In this document: piece after piece, positions 1-12,024 of the stretch
How positions within the stretch are numbered: the first letter of the stretch is position 1
How the letters are laid out: every line of letters starts with the position of its first letter
NCBI GenBank assembly: GCA_016946835.1
Contig: JACVTC010000098.1
Location: 155,001 to 219,000 of the forward strand
Direction of reading: 5' to 3'
Source of the DNA: Neocallimastix lanati (nom. inval.)
Lineage: Eukaryota; Neocallimastigomycota; Neocallimastigomycetes; Neocallimastigales; Neocallimastigaceae
Length of the DNA: 64,000 nucleotides
Made by a program: the position numbers and the translations under genes
The notes under the pieces: generated by a model
The model's database searches: none
Told to the model about the DNA's origin: nothing
Seen by the model: the letters and a program-made list of their open reading frames with translations, nothing else

Positions 1-1116
1 AATAATGTATAGGAATAATTATTAAAATACTTTAATAAATCATAATAATGTAAAGGAATAATTATTAAAATAATAAATCATAATAATGTAAAGGAATAGT
101 TATTAAAATACTATTAAGAATAAAATAATTACTATTAATTTATTATTTAAATTCTTTAATAAATCTTAATGTAAAGGAATAATTATTAAAATACAAGTAT
201 TTTTATAATAATAAAGGGAATAATAATGAAAATAATTATTTATGAAGCATTACAATTTAGTATAATAATATATATATATATATATTTATTTTGTTTTGTA
301 TTTTTGTATATTATATAAATAATTATATTAAACAATAATAATATTATACAATTGGCAAATATATATTTAATTAAAATGAAAAAAATACTATATTAATTAA
401 AATGAAAATAATAGTATATTAACAACAAAAAATATTCTTAATAATTAAAGTTTATCTTCTTGGAATATAGCTTCCCTAACTAAATGTGTGATATTGTACA
501 AAAAAATTAGAATATATAACTGATAAAAATGATTATAATATATTAATAGTAATGATAGAAATAATTATGGTATATTAAAAATAAAGCTAAAAGAAAAAAT
601 AAAAAAAAAAAAGAAAATTTTTTTTTAAAAATATGTTAAATTTTTAATTTTTATTATTTATTTTTTAAAAAATAAAAATTATTTTATTTGTCTTTAAAAA
701 TAAATTTTAATTAAATATTATAAAAAATGAAAAATATTATTTAATTTCATAAATCATCTATCACTTATTAATTTATAATTTTGATCTTTTATATTTAATT
801 TTATTTATAACTATCAAGAAGAAATATTTTTATAAAAAATTAATTATGACGTTAAAAATATTTCTTCATCGAATTCTATTATAATATAAATATTAATAAA
901 AATATAATTATCTTTTATTTTAATTTTTTATAATAATTTTATGATAGTTGATTAGTTAAAAAATTGAAATAATAAAAGTATATATTTATATGTATAAAAA
1001 AAGTATATAAATATCTCTGCTTTTTCTTTTGTTTATTTTATTTACAAAAAAGTAAAAGAAGTAATAAAAAGTAAATTTAAATAGAATTTTGAAAAATATA
1101 AATAAAATTAAAATAA
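1..1116. other. AT-rich sequence, no gene seen
   Basis: Homopolymer-rich sequence with short near-repeats at the left edge (AATAATGTAAAGGAATAATT-like units around 1-190). I see no open frame with coding character. Confidence 0.5.
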
Positions 1117-1644
1117 ATAAGTGTATCTGAAATAGTAAATTATTTATTTACATTTTTAGATAAATATGATAGTATAAATTATAATTTTGCAAATTTTACA
1201 GCTAATTTTGAAATCAAGAATTTTATTAAACTTAGTAGTAAATATAAGCATTCAAAATATATAATAGAAGAAATTCCAAATGTGGTAAGAAGCTGTGGTA
1301 GATTCAATTATGAAAATAAAATTAATTCAAGTAGCTATATAAAGAAATTAGTGTATAAGGATGATGAAATTAAAGTAGAAAGTGATAAAGAAACGGGCGC
1401 TGTAAATATTGTGAAAGAGAAATTAGATGAAAGAAGAAAAATGAAATTGGAAAAATCAACAAAAATAGCTATTAAAATGAAGAATGAAAATAAAATGAAG
1501 AACGAAAAAGAAAGGAAAAAGATGACTATTGGAAAATCAGTTCGTTTAAATATTAAATTTCAAGATATTCACAATATGAATGGCAAAGTCTATCAATTAG
1601 GCTTACATATTCGAAGTAAAAATAACCCATTTTATATAAAGTAA
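1117..1644 (+). CDS. Hypothetical lysine-rich open frame (possible exon)
   Basis: Not recognised. The frame is open from the codon after a TAA at 1114 to a TAA ending at 1644. It has no in-frame ATG before about residue 109, and a GTG lies at 1282. It reads like an exon or the 3' part of a larger gene: balanced composition at the start (YLFTFLDKYDSINYNFANFT), a charged middle with repeated KMKNEN and KMKNEKERK segments likely to be helical, and a less biased end (IKFQDIHNMNGKVYQLGLHI). A possible 3' splice site (TTTTTAG) lies near 1160. No domain or membrane segment is seen. The upstream start is missing, so it may be a gene fragment. Confidence 0.35.
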   Translation: MSVSEIVNYLFTFLDKYDSINYNFANFTANFEIKNFIKLSSKYKHSKYIIEEIPNVVRSCGRFNYENKINSSSYIKKLVYKDDEIKVESDKETGAVNIVKEKLDERRKMKLEKSTKIAIKMKNENKMKNEKERKKMTIGKSVRLNIKFQDIHNMNGKVYQLGLHIRSKNNPFYIK

Positions 1645-1944
1645 TGTTTCGAAATGCAATACTCCCAATTTTTATATGTAAATAATCCTATTAATAACTG
1701 ATATAAAATGAAATATTCAAATCTTAATATAAAATAATTTTTATTATTCAAACATAAATTAATATCATAAATCAGATTTAAATCTAATGATTTTATATTT
1801 ATCTTTTTATAGTTATTAAATATTTCCTTAAATGATTGTTATTAATAATACTTAAATTAAATAGTTAATTTAAGTGTGAGAAAGTTGTTAAATTAAATGT
1901 ATAATTAGTGTAATTAATTGAATAAATATATATAATCTTAACAA

Positions 1945-1990
<46 letters not shown>

Positions 1991-2019
1991 ATTTTAATAA
2001 ATTTAATAAATTAATCTCT

Positions 2020-2071
2020 GGATATAGCTCTGGTTCGAGGTACAATTGTACCTCAAACCAGAGCTATATCC
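2020..2071. repeat. 52-bp near-perfect palindrome
   Basis: Arms of 24 nt around a central AATT are complementary except for one G/A position (CTCGAACC against CTCAAACC on one strand). The arms hold the motif ATAGCTCTGGTT. It is far richer in G+C than its surroundings and directly follows an (AAAT)n tract. It could be a fold-back element, a cruciform or a hairpin RNA; nothing in the flanks decides this. Confidence 0.85.
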
Positions 2072-3148
2072 TTTATGAAGTTTATTATTTAATTATCTTT
2101 AATAAAAAGATAAATTATTAATTTATTTTGTAACTTTAATCAATTGATTTAAATCAATAATTTTCTCAGAATTAATTTTATAAAAATTATTACATTAAAA
2201 ATTTGTCTTGTGACTTAAAGAATATAATTCATAAATTAGTTCATATGATTTATTTACTGATATGCGGGACTTTTATGTGCTACTAATTTTTAATAGTATT
2301 GTTATATTTAATTAACCTTTATTAATATATTTTAATTTATAAAACACAATTAACCAAGGGTCTTCTATATATTACAATAAAGAAGAGTAGTTATTAGAAA
2401 TCTTTATAATAATTTAATAAATATTTATAATAATAAATATACATTTAAAATATATTATATCGTAGTATAATATATAATAAATATATATTAAAATAATAAA
2501 TATAATAAATATAACTATATAATTTTAAAATGAAAATAAGAATAATAAAGTTAAATATATAAGAATATAATTATATAATAAATATGAATATAATAAATAA
2601 TATCAACTATATATATATATTTAATTATAATTAAAATAATTAAAACTATTTCAAATATTATTATTGACAAAAGAGATATAAATTTAATATTTAATAATTA
2701 TTATTAAATATACAAATATGTTGCTACACATATTTGTTTAATATCATTACTTTATTTACTTTATTTATTATTTTATAAATCAAAGAATAAGTTAACATTT
2801 TTGAATTATACAAGAAAAATTTTTAATTTAAAATGTATAATCACAACTTTAATACAATAAAATAAAATTAAAAATTAAGAATTTTCTTTTAATCAAAATT
2901 AAATGAAAATTTTAAATTAAAAAAAATTATACATTTTTTAATTTAATTTTAATTAAAAGAATTCCACAATTAAGTTTTAAGATTTTTCGATTGATTCAAT
3001 TATTTTATTTTATTTTTTTATTTTTAATATTTAAAAAGTATAAATAATTAAAGTTTGTAATAAATTTTTTTTCTTTGAAAAATCTTTTCTTAAATAATAT
3101 TATTAAGAATAAAAAAAATAACATTAAAATATTTAAAAACGTAAAAAA

Positions 3149-4770
3149 ATGAAATTTTATATTTTGCTTTTAATTTTTTCATTATTTTTGAATTAACTTA
3201 TTCCATACTTGTTGAGGAATGCAAAAAACTTAAAAATTTAATTGATGATGAAAAAGCTAAAAATTATCCGGACGATTGTTGTAAAAATGATAATGTAGAA
3301 TTCGATGAAAGTCAAAACCATATTATTAAATTGTAAATTTTACAACAATTATAATAATAATATTAAATTTTTAATATATATTTTAGTTTTTTTTAATATA
3401 ATGTTAAAAAGTTCTTAATAACAATTTAAAATTTCACTAATATATATATTTATATTTATAAAATTATTTTATACTTTAAATTGATTTCAATTATAATTAT
3501 TAATATATATATATTTAATTATAAAGAAATTTAAGCTTCGTATTAAAAAAAAATGAAAACCTTACTCTTCAAACATTTGTAGATAATTTCCAAAATCTAG
3601 AAGAGTTGTAAATATTAAGAAATTAAAATTTTAATGTTAATTTATTTTTTTTTTAAAAAAAAATTTTGAAAATTTAATTTATATTTCAAAATATAAATTA
3701 AATTTAACTATTCCAGAAAATTTAAAATTAGAAAAGTTGTAAGTTATATAATAATAGGATTTAAATAATTTAAATATTCAAAATAATAAATATTTAAAAA
3801 ATTCTTAAATTTTACATATATATAATATTATAATAAAATTACAATTCTAAAAATATAAATATAATATTATTTATTTATAATTATAAAAATTTATTTTTAT
3901 TATTAAATATACTAAATTATATAGATATGTCGATAAAAATAAATTATCAGGAGAGTTAATTATTCCAAAAAATTCTAATCTTAAAGAATTGTTAGTTTTT
4001 ATAATAAATAAATTTAAAATATAATATATATAAAAAAATGTTTTAAAATAATTTTTTAAAATAATATAATAAATCGATAATTCATTTTACATAAATTTTT
4101 TTTATTAATATAATTTTTTTTTAAAAAAAAATTATTATATGTTAATTATAATTCCTGTATATATATATATATTAATAATTAGATATGCTTCTGGTAATGA
4201 ATTCACAGGAAATTTAACTATTCCAGAAAATTCAAAATTAGAAATTTTGTAAGTTATAATAATAGAATTTAAATAATTTAAAAATTTTTTTTAAATATTT
4301 AGAATAATAAATATTTAAAAAATTCTTAAATTCTATATATTTACAATATTATAATAAAATTTATAATTCTAAAAATATAAATATAATATTATATAATTTA
4401 TTTATAATTATAAAAATTTAATTGTTAATTTAATTAATAAATATACTTAATTATATAGATATGTCGGTGAAAATAAATTATCAGGAGAATTAATTATTCC
4501 AAAAAATTCTAATCTCAAAGAATTGTTAGTTTTAATAATTATTAAATTTAAAATATAATATATATATTTAAAAAAAGTTTTTTTAAATGATTTTTTAAAA
4601 TAATTTAATAAATCAATAATTCATATATTATAGAATTTTTTATAATTCGTATAATTCATAATTAAATAAATATATATTTTTTTTAAAAATTTATTAATAA
4701 AAAAAATTTTTTTATTCATAAATTAATATATTTAATTACTAGATCTGTTGGTGATAATAAAATGAAATGA
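3149..4770 (+). pseudogene. Leucine-rich-repeat gene, one exon per repeat, decayed and truncated
   Basis: The ATG at 3149 opens a hydrophobic signal-peptide-like stretch (MKFYILLLIFSLFL) that stops at TAA. The mature region (ECKKLKNLIDDEKAKNYPDD then CC) continues in another frame, so there is a frameshift. LRRs follow. Exons at 3925-3990, 4183-4248 and 4459-4524 are each exactly 66 nt and encode one 22-residue repeat of the type GNLTIPENSKLEIL or GELIIPKNSNLKEL. Each is bounded by an ATAG/TTAG acceptor and a GTAAGT or GTTAGT donor, and each intron is phase 2 inside a Leu codon. Less clean repeats end at 3607 and 3738. A sixth exon starts at 4743 (SVGDNKMK) and stops at once. The family would be a secreted or surface LRR protein. 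The frameshift, lost acceptors and missing 3' end argue for a pseudogene. Confidence 0.65.
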
Positions 4771-4889
4771 AATGAAATAATAGTGTGTGTATTTAATATT
4801 TAAATATCCTAAAGTAATAAAGTAATAAAAATAATAGTATTTAATATCTTCTCTAGCGTTTTCTGATAATCTATTTTATTATAATAATA

Positions 4890-5410
4890 AAATCGATGTT
4901 GTGGATGTCTCTTTGAAGATGACAATGAGTTGACTCAGGATACTATTGAGGTCTATATAATTGGCATTTTTGGTATTTATTAACAATTCGTTAAATATCG
5001 TTAATCATATCATTCCATTAATAGCTTGATAAGTCTTATACTATCCTTCGTGGCTTATTTCATGAGATTCAAAAATAAGTTTTAGTTTTTCTTTTGTGTC
5101 CGTTACAATTTTCTCTAGTTATTTTCGTCTACAAAGTAGTCAATACCATTAATCCTTTGTAATAAAAGAATTATAAGTAGTCAATACCATTAATCCATAT
5201 AATTCTTTTATTACATTAGACAGCAGATTCTCATTTTTGCCTTTAATAATTTGAGTAGCTAAGACTATCTTTTCCTTTTCTGATTTTGAAAGTGTTCTGC
5301 TTATGCAGCATATTGGATGTTCTAGATTATCCCCTTCCTTTTGTAGAAGAACGCCTCCAATAACTTTTGTAGAGACATCGGTTCTAACAATAGAGTCTTT
5401 TTCAAAAAAT
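4890..5410 (-). pseudogene. Ty3-type pol fragment (RNase H to integrase), decayed
   Basis: The minus strand reads IVRTDVSTKVIGGVLLQKEG and HPICCISRTL, matching the RNase H start of the pol gene at 56.3-60.1 kb (FIIRTDASYNGIGGVLLQKE). It then jumps to NENLLSNVIKEL, NGIDYFVDENN, EKLKLIFESHEISHEG and KCQLYRPQ, matching that protein's RNase H-integrase linker and HHCC zinc finger. About 100 residues of RNase H are deleted. TAG codons replace two conserved Tyr codons, and frameshifts are present. It is an old relative of the inner element. A local inverted duplication (5158-5215) interrupts it. Confidence 0.75.
5158..5215. repeat. 18-bp inverted repeat around a duplicated segment
   Basis: TGTAATAAAAGAATTATA at 5158-5175 is the exact reverse complement of 5198-5215. 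The segment between them (AGTAGTCAATACCATTAATC) is a direct copy of sequence just to the left, near 5136-5155. This looks like a templated fold-back insertion inside the pol pseudogene. Confidence 0.8.
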
Positions 5411-5743
5411 TAACAATAATTAAAAATATTAATAAGATCAACAATTAAACGAAGAATTGTTATTACTAGGATTATTTACATAAAAAATTAATGTTTAATA
5501 ATAAATTAAATACAAAATAATATATAAATAATATAACAAAATAATATCAACTAATGAAACAAATTGTTGGATAATTTATTAAGTTGGAATATCTTACCAA
5601 AGTATTAAAAACTAGTATTTTTTGGTATTTTGATAGGATATATTCATACACAAAATAAATTATATATAACCATTAAAATAAAAAAAAAAAGAAGACATAT
5701 ATACCTATTAATATTACATTAAATAAAAATAATAATAATCAAG

Positions 5744-5784
<41 letters not shown>

Positions 5785-6562
5785 GAAATATTAAATACTT
5801 TCTTCAAAATTCATAAAAATGTTTCCAAAAAAAATGTATGTAATATATTTAAAAAAAAAAAAAAAAAAAGGAATAATATAATATAAAATTAGGTAAAAAA
5901 TAAAAATAAGATTATTGGTTTTGTCAAAAAATATTTATTCTTTAATTATATAAAATATTTACGGATATTCCTTAATAATATTAATATTAATTATATGTAG
6001 TTTTATAAAATTAGTATATAATTAATCAAAATAAAAATATTGATAATAAATAATTTAGACACACATAATAAGTATCCATCTCCCATTATGACCATAATAG
6101 ATATATAAAAATATTAATTTATTCTTTAATTATATATATAAATATTTCTAAGAGAACACTTTTATTTATTTATTTGTTTATATAAATTAAAATTAATTAA
6201 ATATTACAATATAAAAACTCAATACATTAATTTATAAAAATTTTATGAAAAAATAGAAAAAAAAAACTCTTTGATATTTATAAATATTATATATTTAAAT
6301 AATATGAACTAGTTCATATATATATGAAAAATTATCCTATCAAAAAAATATATTTATATTTGCAAATTACTATACTTAAGTATTAACTATTTTTTTCTTC
6401 TATATTTTTTATAGATTATATTATTTAACAATAAATCATTTAATTTTTTTAAAAGATCATTAAAATTATTTAACTTCCTTCAATAAATTTATATATATAT
6501 ATATATATACATTTTATATACTTCAATGATAAAAAAATTTTTTTAAAAATATTTTTTTTTTT

Positions 6563-6650
6563 AATGTTTTTTATTAGATTTTATTAATAGTACAAAAATA
6601 TTTTTAAAAAAATTTTTTTTATCATTAAATAAAATCTAATAAAAAACATT
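6563..6650. repeat. 23-bp perfect inverted repeat
   Basis: 6563-6585 (core TTTTTTATTAGATTTTATT) and 6628-6650 are exact reverse complements. A second A/T-only inverted pair (about 6526-6560 and 6595-6627) interleaves with it, giving the order L1 L2 L1' L2'. It is low-complexity and may be replication slippage. Confidence 0.6.
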
Positions 6651-7246
6651 TTATTAATAGTATGAAACATTTTATTAAATGTTTTAATATATATAACTTT
6701 ATTTTAATCAATTTTCTTTTTTCATTTTATACAATAATGTTATAATATAAAGACTTCCTTTTATTTAATATACAAAAAGATTTCTTTTATTTTATATAAA
6801 TTAATAAAAATAAAAAATATATTATATATATATAATATAATTTTATTAAAACCAGGTATAATTTATTACTATTTTTAGTGTAATGAAACATTATTTATTT
6901 AGAGTAATAATAGATTTTACTAATTATATAATATTATGAGGATCTATTTAAAAAAAAAATTATATTTATTATTTTAAACATTCTATAAATAAATAATTAA
7001 AACAAATTATTAATTACCAATAATTCATTTTAAAAATTAATTGAATTTTAACAATTATAATAATAAAATTAAGAAATCTTTCTTGGCATATATTTAAAAA
7101 ATGAAAAACTATAAAAGAAAATTTAAAAAAGATTATTAAATATATAATCATAAATTAGTTTCATTGAATTAATAAAATATAATAATTATATATATTGAAT
7201 ATAAATGAAAAAAATATTTAATAGAATTAGATTTAAATAATGGTTA

Positions 7247-7286
<40 letters not shown>

Positions 7287-7828
7287 ATATAAATAGGACA
7301 GTTAATATATATATATTTTTTTTATTATTATTAAATATTTATATTAATTAAATTTAATATAAAATATTTAATTTATTGTAAAAAGTTTTTTTTTTTTTTT
7401 TTTTCCGTTATTTCAAATGAGTTTACTTTTTTAAAAGATAATTTTATAATTTTATTTTTTATTAAAATTTCATGTTTTTTTAAAAAAAAAAAAAAAAGAA
7501 AATTTTGAAAAAAAGATATTTAAGGTATTTTTGTTAAAAATAAAGTTTAATATTTTAATTAAGTCCTGTATAATTAAGATATCAATTATTATATAAATTG
7601 TAATATTGCGCATGTATGACATACATAAAGCATTTATGTAATAACACATAAAATAAAATTGTAATATTATTAAAATTTATGTAGTAAAAATATATATAAA
7701 AAAAATATTAAAAATAATTATTAAAAAAGTAGTTAACTATAATTATAAATAAATAATAAATATATTGAATATATATAAAAACTTTTTTTTTTTTTTTTAA
7801 ATAATAGAAAAAAATTTCTTTTTATTTA

Positions 7829-7863
<35 letters not shown>

Positions 7864-8248
7864 ATTTTGTTTTTTAAATAAAACTAAAATTTATATATAT
7901 AATATTAGTAAAATTTAAATATATATTTATTTAAATTTCATTAATAAAAAAAAAAAAAAAAAAAACTAATGTCTATTATTAATTTTAATATTTTTTACTA
8001 ATAATAAATTTAACAATTTATATTTTTAATTTCTTTTTCCTTTAATTAATATTAAATTTAATAATTTCATTTTTTTCTTTTATTTATATTTATATATTTA
8101 ATGACTATTATTAAATTTTATATTTAGAAAAAAAAAATAAAAATATTTTCTATAATTTATTTAATGACTATTATTTAATCTCATAAGGAATAAATTTCTT
8201 TAATTGTCCAAAGTATGAAAAAATAAATTTTATAATAATTGTCCAAAA

Positions 8249-8249
<1 letters not shown>

Positions 8250-8316
<67 letters not shown>
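8250..8316. repeat. (ATT)n microsatellite
   Basis: About 22 tandem ATT triplets just upstream of hairpin locus 1. Confidence 0.95.
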
Positions 8317-8320
<4 letters not shown>

Positions 8321-8546
8321 ATTTTAGGTCTTTTTATAAATATATTTATAATAAACATATATCTTATAAAAAAAAAAGTATAAAAGAAACAATTTCTTTA
8401 AGGAATGCTTTTTTTTTTTTTCATGCTTTCAATATAGTCTCAAAAAAAGAAGTATTTCTTAATACTAATAATCTAATATTATAAAAAGTAATGAAGAAAG
8501 CATCAACTAATTGAAGATTTAGTTTTTGAAATGAAATTATGAATCA

Positions 8547-9754
8547 TTTTCTTGACGATGGTTTATATACCCAAAAATTTCAAAGAGGAAATTTTTTAAA
8601 TATACCCTAAACTACCTTGAAAATTTAATAGAATCAATTTCAAAAATTGAATAATATATTAGTTAAAAAAAAAAAATAAAAATAAAAGAAATTATAAATT
8701 ATTATTTATAAAATTTTTATAAATTTATTAAAAAATAAGAATTGGAAGTATGTGTTTGTGTTCAATGCTTTCTCCCCTGAAATGATAATCTCTCTTTTGA
8801 ATAAAATTTAAGGAATATAATTTGGTACAAACTCAAGGCGAATTTCGAAACAAATATGTATATAATAAGAGAAGAAATTGACTAGCGCTTGAACCAAGTT
8901 AAATTCTATATTATTAAATATTTTAAAAATTTTGGGTACAAACTTAAGGCGGATTCATTTAAAAATATATATACATGTATGTATATATATTTTATAATAG
9001 GATGAATTGTCGTAGCGCTTAAACCTAGAATTTTTTTTTTAAATTTATTAATTTTTAAGTTTTTTTAAAATAAAAAAAAAAAAAAAGAAAAAGAAAATTG
9101 GGTTCATCAAGAGCTGATCATAAAAATATGTATTGATTGACTAGCGCTTGAGCCTGATTCTTTTTTTTTTATTTATATATGTATATATGTATATAAAGAT
9201 AAAAGAAATTTTTAAGGGTACAAACTCAAGGCGGATCCATAAATTGAAAAAAATTAATAAAAAAAAAAACAAAAAGAAAATATGGATTGTCGTAGCGCTT
9301 GAACCTTTGAAATATTACTATTTTATTAATATCAAAAATAATTAAACACTATATTATTAATATCAAATATTATATTATATTAATATCAAATATTTAATTT
9401 AGTATTATTAATATCAAATATCTAATATTATACTATATTATTAATATGAAAAATTTAATTTAATATTTGAAAAAACCATAGAAAAAAAAAAAAAAAAGAT
9501 GGGGTAGTATCAAGAGCGGACCATAATACATAATGGTTGTCTAGCGCTTGAGCCTTGTCTATTTTTTTTTTAAAAAAAAATTTTTAAAGTATTAATTTTT
9601 TTCAAAAAAAAAAAGAAAAAAAGATTATTTTTTTTTTTTGAAATTTCTAGTACTTTAGAAATGATAAAAAATTTAAGGGTAAAAACTTAAGAGCAGATTC
9701 ATTTAAAAAATAGAAAAAAGGGATGAATTGTCGTTAAGCTTGAACCCTTAAATT
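8547..9754 (+). ncRNA. Candidate structured RNA, six-hairpin locus 1
   Basis: Six long hairpins: A 8822-8897, B 8931-9029, C 9100-9155, D 9211-9311, E 9497-9560, F 9670-9754. Most 5' halves read roughly GGGTACAAACTCAAGGCGGATTC; 3' halves read GTCGTAGCGCTTGAACC (B, D) or ACTAGCGCTTGAACC (A, C). The proposed fold has a variable outer stem closed by GGT/ACC, an unpaired ACAAAC on the 5' side only, TCAAG/CTTGA plus GC/GC, an unpaired GTCGTA or GACTA on the 3' side, an inner stem such as GATTCAT/ATGAATT, and an AT-rich loop. The outer stems differ in sequence but pair: 11 bp in F, 8-9 bp with wobbles in E. A leader block at 8547-8622 (CTTGACGATGGTTTATATAC, then ACTACCTTGAAA) and TGCTTTCTCCCC near 8767 are shared with locus 2. 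No reading frame fits. I do not recognise the family. Confidence 0.5.
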
Positions 9755-9844
9755 AAATTAAATTATAGAAAGAAAAAAAAAAGATGAAAGGATTTATTTT
9801 TATTATTATAAAAATTATCTAATTTATTCTTTTTTTTTTTTAAT

Positions 9845-9890
9845 AATATATTCACGGTAAAAATGCAATGTTCCATTTAAACCTGAATAT
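9845..9890 (+). other. Possible seventh hairpin after locus 1
   Basis: ATTCACGGT and ACCTGAAT can pair (ATTCA/TGAAT and GGT/ACC with one bulge) around AAAAATGCAATGTTCC. The closing GGT/ACC matches the six units but the inner motifs do not. Confidence 0.25.
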
Positions 9891-9899
9891 ATGAATTAT

Positions 9900-10635
9900 A
9901 AAAAAAAATCAAAAAAAAAAAAAATAAATAATTAAAAAATCATGCAAAATATAAAACTCATATTTTTAAATGTATGGTGTAAATTTTTGAAGTTAATAAT
10001 GCAAATTGGATATATTATTTCAATATCATTAATAATAATTATTTATTATTAATGATATTGAATAAATTATTTAAGAATTAATTAAATAACATAATGAAAT
10101 ATTGTAAAAAATATTATAACAAATAATTATAATAGTAAATAATATAAAATTAAATTTATGATAGAATAATAACAATAATAAAGTGTTTTGTTGGTTAAAA
10201 AAAAAAATGCAATATAGCAATACGTATATAATAAATATATATATATATATTTATTTTTTTTTTTTTAAAAAAAATAAATTATTATATATATATATACATT
10301 TTTTAAAAGAGAAATATTTTTAAATTTATTTCATTTATAATTAAAAATATAATATGATTAAATAAACCGAACAAAAAAAAAAATAAAATAAAAAAAAAAA
10401 AAATTTTTAATTTTATATTACTTCTTTAATATTATTTTCAACAATATGATCATTCCATATTTATTCTTTAAATTTTTTTGTTATTTGTTATTTATGATTA
10501 TTTTTCATATTTTTTTGTTATGTTATTTATGGTTATTTTCATATTTAATTTTTTAAAACATATATAAAAAAAAAAAAAATTATATATTAAAATATATATT
10601 CATATATAAATTATTAATTTTTAAAAACATATATG

Positions 10636-10667
<32 letters not shown>

Positions 10668-11540
10668 ATATATTAAAATATATATTCATATATAAATTAT
10701 TAAAAGTTACAAGTATAATTAGAAATAATTATAATACATTAGCTTTATTTTTATAATTATTATTATTATTTTTTTATTATTATAATTTCTTTTTAAAATT
10801 ATTAATTATATAAATTATAAAGTGATTATCAAATTATTTGAATAATTCTATATCATCTTTTTATTAATATAAAAATAACCATAAATAACAGAAAAAAAAA
10901 AAATAAGCTCTTATATTATAAATAATTATTTCTATTTATACTTGAAACTATTAGTAATTTAAATTTTATATTTTTATCTTTACTTTTCTTTTATTTATTT
11001 ATTATTATTATTGTTAATTATAATTATAATTATTATTTTTTTATTATTACATTTTATTTTTTTAATATTTTTAATTATATAAATTATAAAATGATAATCA
11101 ATTATTTAAATAATTTTATATCACCTTTTGTTAGTATAATTTTCAGCAATGACCATTCTATTTTCATATTTTAAACTTTTTGTAATTTATTTAGTTATTT
11201 TTTATTTAAAAATATAATTAACAATAATAATAATAAATTAATAAAAGGAAAGTAAAAATAAAATTTTAAAATTTAAATTACTATTAGTTTCAAGAATAAA
11301 TAGAAATAATTAATTATAATACAAAAGCTTTTTTTTTTTCTGTTATATATGGTTATTTTCATAAAAAAAACCTTTTTGTTTACTGTTATTTTTGGTTATT
11401 TTTATATTTAATTTTTTAATATATATATGAAAAAAATATTATAAACAAATTAATATATATATATATTAATTTGTATATATATATATATATAAAGCCGATC
11501 ATTTGAAAAGATTGGCTATATTGACTGGATTTTTAATATA
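9900..11540. other. AT-rich sequence, no gene seen
   Basis: Homopolymer-rich with several inverted repeats: a perfect 20-bp stem with a 4-nt loop (10019-10062), an AT palindrome near 11445-11473, and GCCGATC/GATTGGC near 11493-11515 (7 bp, one wobble). Repeated fragments such as TGTTATTTATGGTTATTTT (10485-11400) suggest local duplication. No coding frame. Confidence 0.5.
10019..10062. repeat. 20-bp perfect hairpin
   Basis: 10019-10038 (TTCAATATCATTAATAATAA) is the exact reverse complement of 10043-10062, with a TTAT loop. Confidence 0.85.
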
Positions 11541-11599
11541 TATATAGAGGGGGCCTTTCTCCTTATGTTAGTATTTTTATTAATATTATCTTTATTTTC

Positions 11600-11990
11600 A
11601 ACTAAAAACTTTTGTAACTGTATGTTGAAATCGATTCATAATTATAGGTTTTATTTACATCAGCGCCGTGTTTAGTTAAATATTCAATAATGCTAATGTG
11701 TCCATTTCAGGATGCTAAAAGTAAAGATATGTTCCAATTAACATTTGCACTCTTTTTCTATTTTAGCTACTGACATCAGATAAATTTCCTGTTTCTTCGG
11801 CTTCAAATAACTGAGATTGTGATTGAGAAATTTATTGTATTTATCTGTGTTACCACCAAAAAAGTGTTCTGTTTTAACTGTGCAAATGCATCGTTAATAA
11901 ATAATTCTAAGACTCTTCCTTCTTTAATCATCCATGTAGTAGTATTTTGATTATCAAAATCAGTTGTTAGCGATATATTTTTGTTTTAAT
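11600..11990 (-). pseudogene. Ankyrin-repeat gene relic
   Basis: The minus strand reads NWNISLLLAS, stop, NGHISIIEYLTKHGADVNK, a clear ankyrin repeat (GHxxIIEYLxxHGADVN). In another frame just upstream is LFEAEETGNLSDVS, the usual start of such a repeat region. Before that comes FDNQNTTTWMIKEGRVLELF, open but unrecognised. Stops and frame changes show it is broken. Ankyrin repeats bind proteins; nothing more can be said. It lies just 3' of the 709-aa gene on the same strand, but I see no link between them. Confidence 0.6.
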
Positions 11991-12024
11991 TACTATAATT
12001 ACTAAAAATAGTCGATATGGGATA

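Larger units (their letters stand above)
5411..8540. other. AT-rich sequence, no gene seen
   Basis: Homopolymers (T run near 5751-5783, A run near 7252-7280), AT dinucleotide tracts, a compound inverted repeat at 6526-6650 and an (ATT)n microsatellite near 8250-8316. The methionine-plus-leucine frame over that microsatellite is not a gene. Confidence 0.5.

Noticed and set aside
8239-8484. Frame starting with a run of leucines
   Set aside because: It translates an (ATT)n microsatellite and following AT-rich sequence; no coding character.
9148-9345. 65-aa frame over hairpins C and D
   Set aside because: Overlaps the conserved hairpin halves and is not kept in locus 2; chance frame.
8822-9754. 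Known self-cleaving ribozymes
   Set aside because: No CTGATGA/GAAA hammerhead core and no twister- or HDV-like core was visible in any unit.
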